NCBI GenBank assembly: GCA_013286075.1
Contig: JABDGJ010000012.1
Coordinates: 1 to 27,392, forward strand
From: Chlamydiota bacterium
GTDB lineage: Bacteria > Chlamydiota > Chlamydiia > Chlamydiales > Parachlamydiaceae
DNA: 27,392 nucleotides
Reading direction: 5' to 3'
The notes under the pieces were generated by a model. That model saw only the letters and a list, made by a program, of their open reading frames with translations, was not told the origin of the DNA and made no database searches. Within the stretch, counting starts at the first letter, position 1. Each line of letters opens with the position of its first letter. Of the stretch, positions 16,559 through 24,110 are shown piece by piece. The position numbers were made by a program, and so were the translations under genes.

Positions 16559-17533
16559 TCATAGCTTTGACACTGGCAAACTTGATTTAAATCCAAGATG
16601 TTCATCTGTAAATTTAACTATTTTTTCCATGTGGTCTGGAAATTGAAAACTTTGAGGAGTCCGCCCCTCCTTTTGCATTCTATGCATAAACTCATCGTTA
16701 CAAGTAATGGTTGAATTCGATTCATAACATACTTGTATGTGGCTTTTGAATAAATGATTGCACCAATGAGAAGGGTGTCTATAGCTATTGAACATCGATA
16801 AACTAATCTTTATTGTGTAGGAAATAGGGAAAGAAAAAAGGATTGCTTGATTTTCTCTTGAAATTTCTAGACATACTTGTCGTTGTTGGTCTTCAAGAAT
16901 GAAATCAAATATCGTCGGAAAATATTTTTCTATTTTCAGAATTTCTTTCTGACAAGACTCCATATCACAGTCTTTAGTTATTGTAATTGCTTTTCTTTGT
17001 AAATCAAAAAATCCGTAGGCGAAAGCTATTCTTTTAAAAATTATTTGATTAATCACTTGTTGTTTATAAAACTCTCTTCCCAATATAGATATCTGGGACT
17101 TTTTTGCAAAATACTGCCATAATAGAGGATCAGTTAATAATTGATTAAAGTCTCTACTAACAATACAAAGATTGACTATTTCTTTTAATGAAAAATAGGA
17201 AAAAATTTCCATCCTAAAACCAGTTTGGAAAACAGGATAAAGTTTGCGCATATCTGGAAAAACCTCGCTCTTTTCCAATTCAGCATATGCAATTTCCTGT
17301 GTTATATCACTCACCTGGATGATTTGAGGCAACATTCTTAGAGGAGGAACTATAATAGTAGAAAATGAAACATTTTCAACTATAGGTTTATTTAAAACAT
17401 ATCTTATGTTATAAAAAAATAACTCTGCTAATAGCTTTATCTTTTTTTGAATTTCTATTAAAAAATGCGATTCTAATATAAAATTGTAAAAACTTTCTGA
17501 CGTATGAATAAAACAGTTTTTTAATTGATACAT
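16559..17533 (-). CDS. F-box protein, candidate ubiquitin-ligase effector
   Basis: The product has 324 residues. Residues about 105-144 form a clear F-box, the roughly 40-residue module that binds Skp1 in eukaryotic SCF ubiquitin ligases: GFRMEIFSYFSLKEIV, then NLCIVSRDFNQLL and TDPLLWQYFAKK. The hallmarks EIFSYFSL, a VSRDF in place of VCRxW, and the DPLLW end are all present; the usual initial Leu-Pro is replaced. The parts before and after are not recognised, so the substrate-binding domain is unknown. Bacteria have no SCF complex, so the protein would act in the host cell after secretion, which is inference from the family. A near-perfect promoter ends so close to the ATG that the mRNA would have almost no leader. 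Confidence 0.8.
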   Translation of the reverse strand: MYQLKNCFIHTSESFYNFILESHFLIEIQKKIKLLAELFFYNIRYVLNKPIVENVSFSTIIVPPLRMLPQIIQVSDITQEIAYAELEKSEVFPDMRKLYPVFQTGFRMEIFSYFSLKEIVNLCIVSRDFNQLLTDPLLWQYFAKKSQISILGREFYKQQVINQIIFKRIAFAYGFFDLQRKAITITKDCDMESCQKEILKIEKYFPTIFDFILEDQQRQVCLEISRENQAILFSFPISYTIKISLSMFNSYRHPSHWCNHLFKSHIQVCYESNSTITCNDEFMHRMQKEGRTPQSFQFPDHMEKIVKFTDEHLGFKSSLPVSKL

Positions 17534-17542
17534 ACGATATAT

Positions 17543-17571
17543 ATATTATTCATTTTTTAATATATTTTCAA
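17543..17571 (-). promoter_or_regulatory. Promoter of the F-box gene
   Basis: On the minus strand, TTGAAA (-35, 17566-17571), a 17-base spacer and TAATAT (-10, 17543-17548) predict a start near 17536, only about 3 bases before the ATG at 17533. The transcript may be leaderless. Confidence 0.5.
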
Positions 17572-17738
17572 GCTTTATGTAATGCTATGAAAATCAGAGA
17601 TATATTCCCAATCTCGTTGTACTGCTTAAGGTTTTACTTATTTCTAAATGATTAGGTTGCGTAACTGTGGCTGGGGTCAAAGCTTTTCGCTATCCATTGA
17701 ATTTGATTACCAAAAACATTCCTAAAGACTGATTACGT

Positions 17739-18332
17739 TTAATCGGCTTTAGTAGGCTGATGGGAAGTTTCTTTCGATTTTTTTTCGATCACTTCCTTTA
17801 GCGAATACACTATATCTGGATTCATGGTGTCGGATCGCTTCAATTGTTCTTCTGAAAGACGAATATCTTCTTTATTCACAATAAAAGTTTTTCCGGTAGT
17901 TGCATTTATACACGCTCCCAAAAAGTAATACTTAACCGTTGCTTCCGGGGAAAGCACTTGAAAATAGTCTGAAAGTCCGAGCTCCTCTTTTCTACGCATC
18001 TGACTAACATTAATGTCTTTGACGCCATTCCGTAAAACGAAGGAAAGTATCTCTTTACCAAGCAGGCGGGATTCCCGATCAGATTTCCACCCTCCCATTA
18101 TAACGGCCTTAATATTTTCAGGTGGAATGGAAAACGTTTTAAATCGATCGAAAATATTTTTTATTGATCCTATAGATGTATTTTCATCAATATGTGCTAA
18201 AGCAGAATATTTTCCTCCGCTAAAGGTCACTACATGGCATGGACCAAAGCATCCGGTTCGAATGATAGGACGAGAAGAATCCGACGAAGTAAACGCCCAT
18301 TCTTTTTGAAAAACATCTATAGTTGGAATCAT
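17739..18332 (-). CDS. CheD-like glutamine-deamidase-fold protein
   Basis: From the ATG at 18332 the product has 197 residues; a GTG three codons upstream is also possible. Residues 26-49 (TGCFGPCHVVTFSGGKYSAL then AHID) align with the active site of CheD, the chemoreceptor glutamine deamidase: the motif GSCVxV...AH, where Thr-x5-Cys and His about 17 further on are catalytic. Here Thr26, Cys32 and His47 keep the Thr-Cys distance exactly, with a loop two residues shorter before the His. A later MGGW, at about 87-90, matches the FGGA strand of CheD, and LGKEILSFVLRNGVKDINV resembles the C-terminal helix and strand. No chemotaxis gene is present, so the target is more likely another protein, possibly of the host as for CNF-type toxins with a similar catalytic site. 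The tail (about 150-197) is charged and unmatched. Confidence 0.6.
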   Translation of the reverse strand: MIPTIDVFQKEWAFTSSDSSRPIIRTGCFGPCHVVTFSGGKYSALAHIDENTSIGSIKNIFDRFKTFSIPPENIKAVIMGGWKSDRESRLLGKEILSFVLRNGVKDINVSQMRRKEELGLSDYFQVLSPEATVKYYFLGACINATTGKTFIVNKEDIRLSEEQLKRSDTMNPDIVYSLKEVIEKKSKETSHQPTKAD

Positions 18333-18377
18333 ATCTACCACTAAAAAAATTAATATTAAAAAATATAATTAAATGTT

Positions 18378-18406
18378 ATTGTAGCACAATTAAATATTTA
18401 TTGCAA
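18378..18406 (-). promoter_or_regulatory. Promoter of the CheD-like gene
   Basis: On the minus strand, TTGCAA (-35, 18401-18406), 17 bases and TACAAT (-10, 18378-18383) predict a start near 18371, about 39 bases before the ATG at 18332. Confidence 0.6.
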
Positions 18407-18494
18407 AATAATAATGAAAACAACCTAGACATCACATTTTCGAAATATTCCTAATAAAAAGAAGCTATCAAAAGCAAATTAAAAAAATTTTACC

Positions 18495-18523
18495 TTGATA
18501 AATCTTTGAAGAGAAGCTATCAT
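18495..18523 (+). promoter_or_regulatory. Promoter of the rlmD-type gene
   Basis: TTGATA (-35, 18495-18500), a 17-base spacer and TATCAT (-10, 18518-18523) predict a start near 18530, 28 bases before the ATG. It diverges from the promoter of the CheD-like gene about 90 bases away. Confidence 0.6.
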
Positions 18524-18557
18524 TCTTTAATCTTAATTTTAAAAAATTTATCTATTC

Positions 18558-19916
18558 ATGAATTTGCTTATTCAGGAAGAGTTCGAGTTATCCATTACTT
18601 CTTTAGGACATAGTGGAGAAGGGGTTGGTCATCTTGATGGCTACACCATTTTTGTAGATGGAGCTTTGCCTGGCGAAGTGGTAAAAGTTTCGCTATATGA
18701 ATTACATAAAAATTATGGAAGGGCTCATTTAATTGAAATTATTCAACCTTCTCCTCATCGAACACAACCGATTTGCTCACTTTTTGGACAATGCGGTGGA
18801 TGCCAGTTAATGCACTTAAGATATTCAGAACAATTGATTCAAAAACAAAAACAAGTAGAGAATGCTCTAAGACGTATAGGCAAGTTGAATGTCACTGTAG
18901 AGCCTTGTTTGCCATCACCGCTAGAGTTACAATATCGCAATAAAATTCAATTACCAGTGAAAAATGGCGACGACGGACCTTATTTGGGTTTATACGCTCG
19001 GTCTTCTCATGATCTAGTTAAAGTCGACCATTGTCATATTCATTCTTCTATTGGAGAAACAATCTATCAAAAAATTAAAGATCTTCTTCCATACTCGAAT
19101 ATAGAACCGTACGACAGTCAAAAAGGAACTGGAGAGTTACGCTCTGTTGTCATTAAAAGCTCTATTCATATTGGCGAAGTTCTAGTGGTTCTCATCACAA
19201 AGACAAACCATGTTAAACATTTACAGGATTTTGCTGAAAAAATTATAGGTACCTCATCATTGATAAAAGGTGTAGTTCAAAATATAAATCCTGCAAGTGG
19301 CAATGCTATTTTAGGAAAGCAATACAAGCTTCTTTGCGGCTCCATGTACATACGAGAAAGAGTAGGGGATCTGTATTTTCACATTTCACCCGCCTCTTTT
19401 TTTCAAGTCAATACAAGCCAGGCTGAGAAATTATACCAAAAAGCTCTAGAAATGAGTCATCTAAAAGGCGATGAAATCATCGTAGATGCTTATTGTGGCG
19501 TGGGCACGCTTTCATTATATTTTGCTAGGCATTGCAAAAAAGTGATTGGAATTGAGTGTGTTCCTGAAGCCATTAAAGACGCCAAAGAAAATGCCAAGTT
19601 AAATGACATCCATAATGCGACGTTTGTTTGTGCTTATTCAGAAGAATACATAAAACATATCCAATCAATGGATTTAATCATTTTAAATCCGCCAAGAAAA
19701 GGATGCGAAAAATCCTTTCTTGAAGAAATAAAAAAATTAAATCCAAAAAAAGTGATTTACATCTCTTGCAACCCTTCTACCCTTGCGCGCGATTTAGCAA
19801 TTTTGCATGCTTATGGATATGTCATTGAAAATGTTTATCCTTTCGATATGTTCCCTCAAACAGCCCATGTGGAATGCTTGGTAAAACTGACACACACTTG
19901 TAAAGAAAAAAAATGA
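18558..19916 (+). CDS. rlmD: 23S rRNA (uracil-5-)-methyltransferase, RlmD/RumA family
   Basis: This class I SAM-dependent enzyme methylates C5 of a uridine in 23S rRNA (U1939 in E. coli RlmD). The 452-residue protein starts with a TRAM RNA-binding domain (about 8-65) and then has the iron-sulfur cluster cysteines Cys73, Cys79, Cys82 (CSLFGQCGGC) and Cys159. The SAM motif I is at 310-320 (DAYCGVGTLSL), followed by NPPRKG (377-382) and the catalytic Cys404 in SCNPSTLARDL, with the general-base Glu439 near the end (HVEC). Length and order are those of the TrmA/RlmC/RlmD family, and the presence of a TRAM domain favours RlmD or RlmCD over RlmC. No Shine-Dalgarno is visible before the ATG. It stands alone, with its own promoter. 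Confidence 0.9.
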   Translation: MNLLIQEEFELSITSLGHSGEGVGHLDGYTIFVDGALPGEVVKVSLYELHKNYGRAHLIEIIQPSPHRTQPICSLFGQCGGCQLMHLRYSEQLIQKQKQVENALRRIGKLNVTVEPCLPSPLELQYRNKIQLPVKNGDDGPYLGLYARSSHDLVKVDHCHIHSSIGETIYQKIKDLLPYSNIEPYDSQKGTGELRSVVIKSSIHIGEVLVVLITKTNHVKHLQDFAEKIIGTSSLIKGVVQNINPASGNAILGKQYKLLCGSMYIRERVGDLYFHISPASFFQVNTSQAEKLYQKALEMSHLKGDEIIVDAYCGVGTLSLYFARHCKKVIGIECVPEAIKDAKENAKLNDIHNATFVCAYSEEYIKHIQSMDLIILNPPRKGCEKSFLEEIKKLNPKKVIYISCNPSTLARDLAILHAYGYVIENVYPFDMFPQTAHVECLVKLTHTCKEKK

Positions 19917-19938
19917 ACATCTATAAAGGTCCATGCAT

Positions 19939-20559
19939 TTATGGTATTGCGAATTTGTGCAATTCTCTTATCGATTGTAAAGCTTCCTCTTTATTTTCTG
20001 TTTCTTGCTTTTCAATCGTGTGAAGATAATCGTATACTTTTTCATTAAGATAGCTGAGGGATAAGGAACAAACTCCTAGTAGTAATAATCCAGCGGAAAT
20101 GGCTGCAAAAGAAATTCCAACGCCCAAAATAATTATTGCCGCAATACGAGACAACTGCCAAGCGACTTGAATTTGTTTTCGATATTTTTGCTTATCCAAA
20201 AAACGAGATGTATTCATTAGAATGTAATCTACATGATAAGCTAATTCCTCCTTAGTTGGCTCTCTCTGATCATTACTGAGAACAAGATGATTCAATCTAA
20301 TAGCTGGCCATGTGTGTTTTCGATTTAAATTATACAATTGAACTGTCGCTGTATATCTATCCGAAACACCTTCTTTCAATAAATATTCAGCATGATCGAC
20401 TAATTGACATATTCGAACCCATGTATCTTTCGGTAGTTTTATAGGTTCTACACTGATACGACGCACATGTGAACTATTAAATATTGAATCCTTTAAAGCA
20501 TCAGAAGGCGATAAAAGAACAAAATCACATGTAGGTGTAGACACTAACTGAACTATCAT
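19939..20559 (-). CDS. Inc-like membrane protein with C-terminal bilobed domain
   Basis: The ATG at 20559 was chosen over one nine codons upstream because AGAAGGAA lies 5 bases before it. The 206-residue product is unrecognised. Two adjacent hydrophobic segments at about 137-155 and 157-173 (IAAIIILGVGISFAAIS, then AGLLLLGVCSLSLSYL) form a bilobed domain, followed by a short charged helix to the C-terminus (TIEKQETENKEEALQ). The N-terminal 130 residues appear soluble. Placement of the domain near the C-terminus occurs in some Inc proteins. The gene starts inside a small frame that overlaps the end of the methyltransferase operon (20525-20692), so translation may be coupled. Confidence 0.68.
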   Translation of the reverse strand: MIVQLVSTPTCDFVLLSPSDALKDSIFNSSHVRRISVEPIKLPKDTWVRICQLVDHAEYLLKEGVSDRYTATVQLYNLNRKHTWPAIRLNHLVLSNDQREPTKEELAYHVDYILMNTSRFLDKQKYRKQIQVAWQLSRIAAIIILGVGISFAAISAGLLLLGVCSLSLSYLNEKVYDYLHTIEKQETENKEEALQSIRELHKFAIP

Positions 20560-20692
20560 AAATGTTCCTTCTGAAGGCGTTGGCAAATCCTGTTAAAAAT
20601 CCATCTTCTGAATCATTTTTGCAAACAAACCGTTCTGGCATTCTCTCTCTGAATTCAGGATGATATGCTACGAAATCTCGCATTTGCTTCAT
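20525..20692 (-). CDS. Possible 55-residue coupled ORF or gene remnant
   Basis: A 55-codon frame begins with the ATG at 20692, immediately after the TAA of the methyltransferase gene (TAAATG), and ends inside the next gene. The product (MKQMRDFVAYHPEFRERMPE and onward) is charged and protein-like, unmatched to any family I know. It could be a small coupled gene, a coupling leader for the gene at 20559, or the remnant of a longer reading frame. Too short to be sure. Confidence 0.3.
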   Translation of the reverse strand: MKQMRDFVAYHPEFRERMPERFVCKNDSEDGFLTGFANAFRRNIYDSSVSVYTYM

Positions 20693-21526
20693 TTATACCC
20701 AAGTGATCTCAAAATTTGGTTTTTGAAAATGGTAGCACCAATAGACCATTTTACCTTCTTGAAAACCCCGATAAATTTTACTATTACGAACACCCGCAAA
20801 CTCAAAAAAAAGAGATTGCCAAAAATAAGACACCCGTTTCTGAATGGCTTCTTTTTTGCGATTTGAAATTAGATCTAAAGCTTGTAAAACATTTGGAGTG
20901 ATATTCTGTTTGGAAAGGAACTTTAAGGAGGAATTCATAAAAATAGCATCTTCCTTTTCCATAATTTTCTGAGTGCGGAGATCTGCCCAAGCAAAGATGC
21001 CACCAGGTTTTAAAACACGAGTAACCTCAGCAATGAAAGCATTCATGTTTCCATAGCAATGGGATGATTCTACATTGAATATGACATCAAAACGATCATC
21101 TTCAAAAAAAAGTTGTTCGGCATTTCCTTCCATAAAACTGAGATTAGGAACATTATAAAACTGGTTACACAAGTCGATAGCATTTTTTGCGAAATCCAAT
21201 CCAATGATAGACGAAGGAGAAAGATAACGCGCTACATAATCTGCCCCTCCTCCTCTTCCTGACCCAACTTCTAGAACTTCTTTTCCCTTTAAATCAATAC
21301 CCAAAAGAGTATGCTGATAAAGCTGGATAAATAGACGATTTTCTTGATCTACCTCATTTTTAAGAATGAGCATAGGCTGCTCGTCGAGGGGTGCATATCC
21401 ATAATTCATAAATCGCCAGTCTTTCTTCTTATATGCCGACGACAGTTTCTGGTACCACCATTTCCACAGTTTTTCTTGAATTGTTGAAGACAAAGAAGTT
21501 AAGAGTAAAAAGAGACGAATAAGCAT
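20693..21526 (-). CDS. SAM-dependent small-molecule methyltransferase
   Basis: The product has 277 residues and a class I Rossmann methyltransferase core. Motif I is VLEVGSGRGGGAD (84-96), the acidic residue binding the SAM ribose is Asp111 (IGLDFA), motif II reads FDVIFNVESSHCYGN (146-160), and VLKPGGIFAWAD (171-182) is the post-II strand. The motif VESSHCYG and the overall pattern resemble methyltransferases annotated as phthiotriol/phenolphthiotriol dimycocerosates methyltransferases, a group found well beyond mycobacteria, so a lipid or polyketide-like substrate is a guess. The N-terminus (MLIRLFLLLTSLSS) is hydrophobic enough to touch a membrane. An AAAGGT box lies before the ATG at 21526. 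Its stop abuts the small ORF at 20692. Confidence 0.82.
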   Translation of the reverse strand: MLIRLFLLLTSLSSTIQEKLWKWWYQKLSSAYKKKDWRFMNYGYAPLDEQPMLILKNEVDQENRLFIQLYQHTLLGIDLKGKEVLEVGSGRGGGADYVARYLSPSSIIGLDFAKNAIDLCNQFYNVPNLSFMEGNAEQLFFEDDRFDVIFNVESSHCYGNMNAFIAEVTRVLKPGGIFAWADLRTQKIMEKEDAIFMNSSLKFLSKQNITPNVLQALDLISNRKKEAIQKRVSYFWQSLFFEFAGVRNSKIYRGFQEGKMVYWCYHFQKPNFEITWV

Positions 21527-21989
21527 ATCGACCTTTATTTTTCTCTATAAGCTTTTTGACAAATCAACCAATCGATGTTGGACAAGATTTTTTTTCCGTT
21601 GTTCTTCAACGAAAAGTGAATCATGAATGCAAGAAGGAGTTAAAATCAATTGAAATGGCAAACGACCCAATAAGCAACCTGTTAGTATTCCCCCTTCAGT
21701 GACAACTGTAATACATTCAAAATGCATTTCTTTAGAAGACATGATCAAAGAGCAATATTCGATCTCAAAAGTATTTTTTAAACACAATACACTCACAAGA
21801 GGAGACAAAGTATATTTTGGAGGCATGGGCAAATTGAAGCAAGGGCGATTTACATGGGATGGCCAATCAGGTTATTATCGTCCTCAATCCATTCATGTAG
21901 CTTTTTGTCAAACCTGGTTAAAGAGCCATGGAATTAACAATTCGCTATACATTAAATCTGAAAAAGAAAAGATCCGAGAGAAAATTTGA
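21523..21989 (+). pseudogene. Frameshifted remnant of an effector-like gene with a SG(H/Y)YRP-type C-terminal domain
   Basis: Two overlapping plus-strand frames together read like one protein. The first (open 21523-21699) gives QPIDVGQDFFSVVLQRK and IEMANDPISNLLVFPLQ before a TGA at 21700-21702. The second (open from 21654, ending 21989) gives HNTLTRGDKVYFGG, then GRFTWDGQSGYYRP and FCQTWLKSHGINNSLYI. The second part resembles a domain seen at the C-terminus of assorted effector-like and plant proteins, with a conserved SGHY(R/K)P and a following L-x-x-x-G-(V/I). The frame change and the lack of a start support a pseudogene. The final 106 bases recur at 24111-24216. Confidence 0.5.
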
Positions 21990-22272
21990 TATCAGATGTC
22001 GATAACGTCATTGAATCCATTGAGTTAAATTTTTAAGACTACTTCGGTATAGTCAAATTCTCTTACTTTTAATCAATCAGTGTGCAACCTATCCATTTGT
22101 GCATATTCAGGAACTTTTGAAAAGGTTGAGACAAAAATAAGAATGATGTTAAAAAAATTTCTAAATGTTTTAAAAAATAATTAAGCTGTTTTTAAGCAAC
22201 CTGAGAGGCTTAATTTGCTCAAGAATTTGGAAATTTTTGAGAGGCGATCATCAGGTTGTGAAGAAGAAGGAT

Positions 22273-23832
22273 ATGAAAAAATTTTTGCTTTTATTACTTG
22301 GAGTCTTTTCCATAAGAGGGACAATGTATGGAGACCTTACTTGGACATCTCCCGTTGCTATTTCGACCGCGCTAACAAATGCCTCAGACCCCCACGTCGT
22401 ACTTGATGCTAATAACAACGCAACTGCGATTTGGGTCGAAAACAATGTGATAAAATCAAGTTCATTGCCATCAGGCGGAAGCTGGACTGTTCCAATTACT
22501 TTATCAAATCCTCTCAATACTTCAGCATCTCCAAAAATTGCAGTCGATGGAAGCGGGAATGTGACAGCTTTATGGATTGAAAGTAACCAGATTGAGTCGT
22601 CCATACTCCCTTTTGGAGGAAGTTGGAGTGCTGAGACTAGTCCCATATCCAGTAGTGGGGCCACAAATCCTGTATTAGCTGTAAATTCCAGCGGCACAGC
22701 TGTAGCAATTTGGTCGCTAGGTCCATCCATACAATCTTCTACGCGTATTTCCGGGACCTGGAATCCACCTTTTACTCTTGCAGCATCAAATGCAAGCAAT
22801 CCACATATCGCAATAAGTGATTTTGGGACCGCCATTGCTGCTTGGCATGCTGTATCTTCAGGGTCTGATATCATCATTACTAATATACTTACTCTTAGCA
22901 TTAATACCTGGGGGACCAGTAAAAACGTATTTCCAGCAACGGCATCTTTTCAGCATAATTATCCACAAGTTGCTTTGGATTCTAACGGAAATGCGACTGT
23001 TGCATGGTTTCGATATAACCTAGTCAATGGTAATGCGTATCAAAATGTCCAAGTTCTTACTTCTATATTAACACAAGGAGCAACTAACTGGGCTATTGGT
23101 GTTGCCCTTTCAAATCCTGGTATTCGCAATCCAGCTGACCTGACTATAAAGCTAAAATATGATGGAAGCGGCAATACTTTGCTTGTGTGGACAAACTCTT
23201 ATGATGGAGAAATTTTTTCCATTGAATCTTCTCAGAGATTATTCGGCATAACTCTTATTCCAAGTTTCTATTCTTTTGGAATAGATACTTCGATTGCTTC
23301 GGGAACAGGTTTATTGACCAATATGTCTTGGGATGGCGTTTCCGAACTCTTTATACAAGCCCAGCAGACAGACACAACAGAACCTTTTGCAAAATTTTGG
23401 ACACCAGGCAAAGTGATTTCAACAGGCAATGAAAATGGATACCCTTCCTGCTCAATGTCTGTAACGGGAAGTACATTGAATGCAGTAGCAGTTTGGATCA
23501 ATTTTGATGGTTCAAATTTAATTATCAATGCAGCTATAGGTTCGGATTCCGTGATCAATCCTCCAAGCAGCGTATCAGCAACGCAAAGTACAATTAATTT
23601 AGGAGTTTATAATGATTACGCAAATACAATTACTTGGAGCGCCAGTACAGAACCAAATCTGATTCTTTACAATATTTACCGTAATGGAGTTTATTTTGCC
23701 TCAGCAAGTCCAAGTACTCTGTCATTTGTTGATCATAATCAGGCCTTAGGAGGAACAGTAACATATGGAGTCGCGGCTTTGAACTCTGAGTTCCGTCAGA
23801 GCCAAATTATCACATATACTATCTTTCCTTAA
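22273..23832 (+). CDS. Secreted beta-propeller-like repeat protein with fibronectin-III-like tail
   Basis: The ATG at 22273 was chosen, with AGAAGGA just before it (spacing unusually short) and a clear signal peptide (MKKFLLLLLGVFSIRGTMYG). The 519-residue product contains repeats of roughly 40-50 residues from about residue 25 to 420. Their pattern is xNPxIAxDxxGNATAxWxxxxxIxSSxxxxGxW; examples are VVLDANNNATAIWVENN, IAVDGSGNVTALWIESN and VALDSNGNATVAWFRYN. These resemble the blades of a beta-propeller or related BNR-like sheets. Residues about 430-519 (ITWSASTEPNLILYNIYRNG) look like a fibronectin type III domain. Such proteins usually bind ligands or carbohydrates at the cell surface; the target is not known. 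The gene overlaps on the opposite strand a truncated transposase fragment that ends at 23829. Confidence 0.8.
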   Translation: MKKFLLLLLGVFSIRGTMYGDLTWTSPVAISTALTNASDPHVVLDANNNATAIWVENNVIKSSSLPSGGSWTVPITLSNPLNTSASPKIAVDGSGNVTALWIESNQIESSILPFGGSWSAETSPISSSGATNPVLAVNSSGTAVAIWSLGPSIQSSTRISGTWNPPFTLAASNASNPHIAISDFGTAIAAWHAVSSGSDIIITNILTLSINTWGTSKNVFPATASFQHNYPQVALDSNGNATVAWFRYNLVNGNAYQNVQVLTSILTQGATNWAIGVALSNPGIRNPADLTIKLKYDGSGNTLLVWTNSYDGEIFSIESSQRLFGITLIPSFYSFGIDTSIASGTGLLTNMSWDGVSELFIQAQQTDTTEPFAKFWTPGKVISTGNENGYPSCSMSVTGSTLNAVAVWINFDGSNLIINAAIGSDSVINPPSSVSATQSTINLGVYNDYANTITWSASTEPNLILYNIYRNGVYFASASPSTLSFVDHNQALGGTVTYGVAALNSEFRQSQIITYTIFP

Positions 23833-23930
23833 TGGATTAGTAAAGTATACATCATAACGATTGACGCAAAGAGTACAAAGGCTGTCCTATAACTTATTCC
23901 TTGTCTCTTTGCCCATGTACTCAGTTTCAT
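23829..23930 (-). pseudogene. N-terminal fragment of an IS607-type serine recombinase (TnpA)
   Basis: Read from the ATG at 23930, the first 17 residues are MKLSTWAKRQGISYRTA, the MerR-like helix-turn-helix start of IS607-family resolvase transposases. The match stops at the Ala where homologues continue with WRW or WNW; the frame then reads unrelated sequence to a TAA at 23829-23831. Only 51 bases are homologous, so this is a deletion remnant. Confidence 0.6.
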
Positions 23931-24085
23931 GGAGATAATATTTCTGGATTTTCGACAAATTGTTTGCGACAAGATAGGCATTCATATTTTTGTTTACCTG
24001 AATGAATCGATCCATTTTTTCTGACACTGTTAGAGTGACAATTGGGACACGAATTTTTTTCTAGGCCGTGATCATGAACCTTACA
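23927..24085 (-). pseudogene. Zinc-ribbon fragment of an IS1-type InsA protein
   Basis: The frame reads, with no start, SCPNCHSNSVRKNGSIHSG then KQKYECLSCRKQFVENP, the CxxC...CxxC zinc ribbon at the N-terminus of IS1-family InsA. It ends at a TGA (23927-23929) that overlaps the ATG of the IS607-type fragment in an ATGA. The helix-turn-helix part and transposase domain are absent, so the fragment is dead. Confidence 0.65.
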
Positions 24086-24110
24086 CTAGTGAAAAGTTAA
24101 CTAAAATCTG

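Noticed and set aside
17580..17738. Short frames on both strands in the gap between the F-box and CheD-like genes
   Set aside because: Each is under 40 codons, without a start site or a protein family, and they overlap each other.
21545..21832. 95-codon minus-strand frame just upstream of the methyltransferase gene
   Set aside because: It overlaps plus-strand frames that read as a recognisable protein domain and whose 3' end is repeated with frame-related changes. No family match or ribosome-binding site supports the minus-strand frame.
22037..22054. Small hairpin with a TTCG-like loop after the pseudogene
   Set aside because: The stem is short with a bulge and no T-run; too weak to call a terminator.
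22251..22901. 216-codon minus-strand frame inside the repeat-protein gene
   Set aside because: Shadow of the plus-strand gene, which has a signal peptide, repeats and an FN3-like tail.
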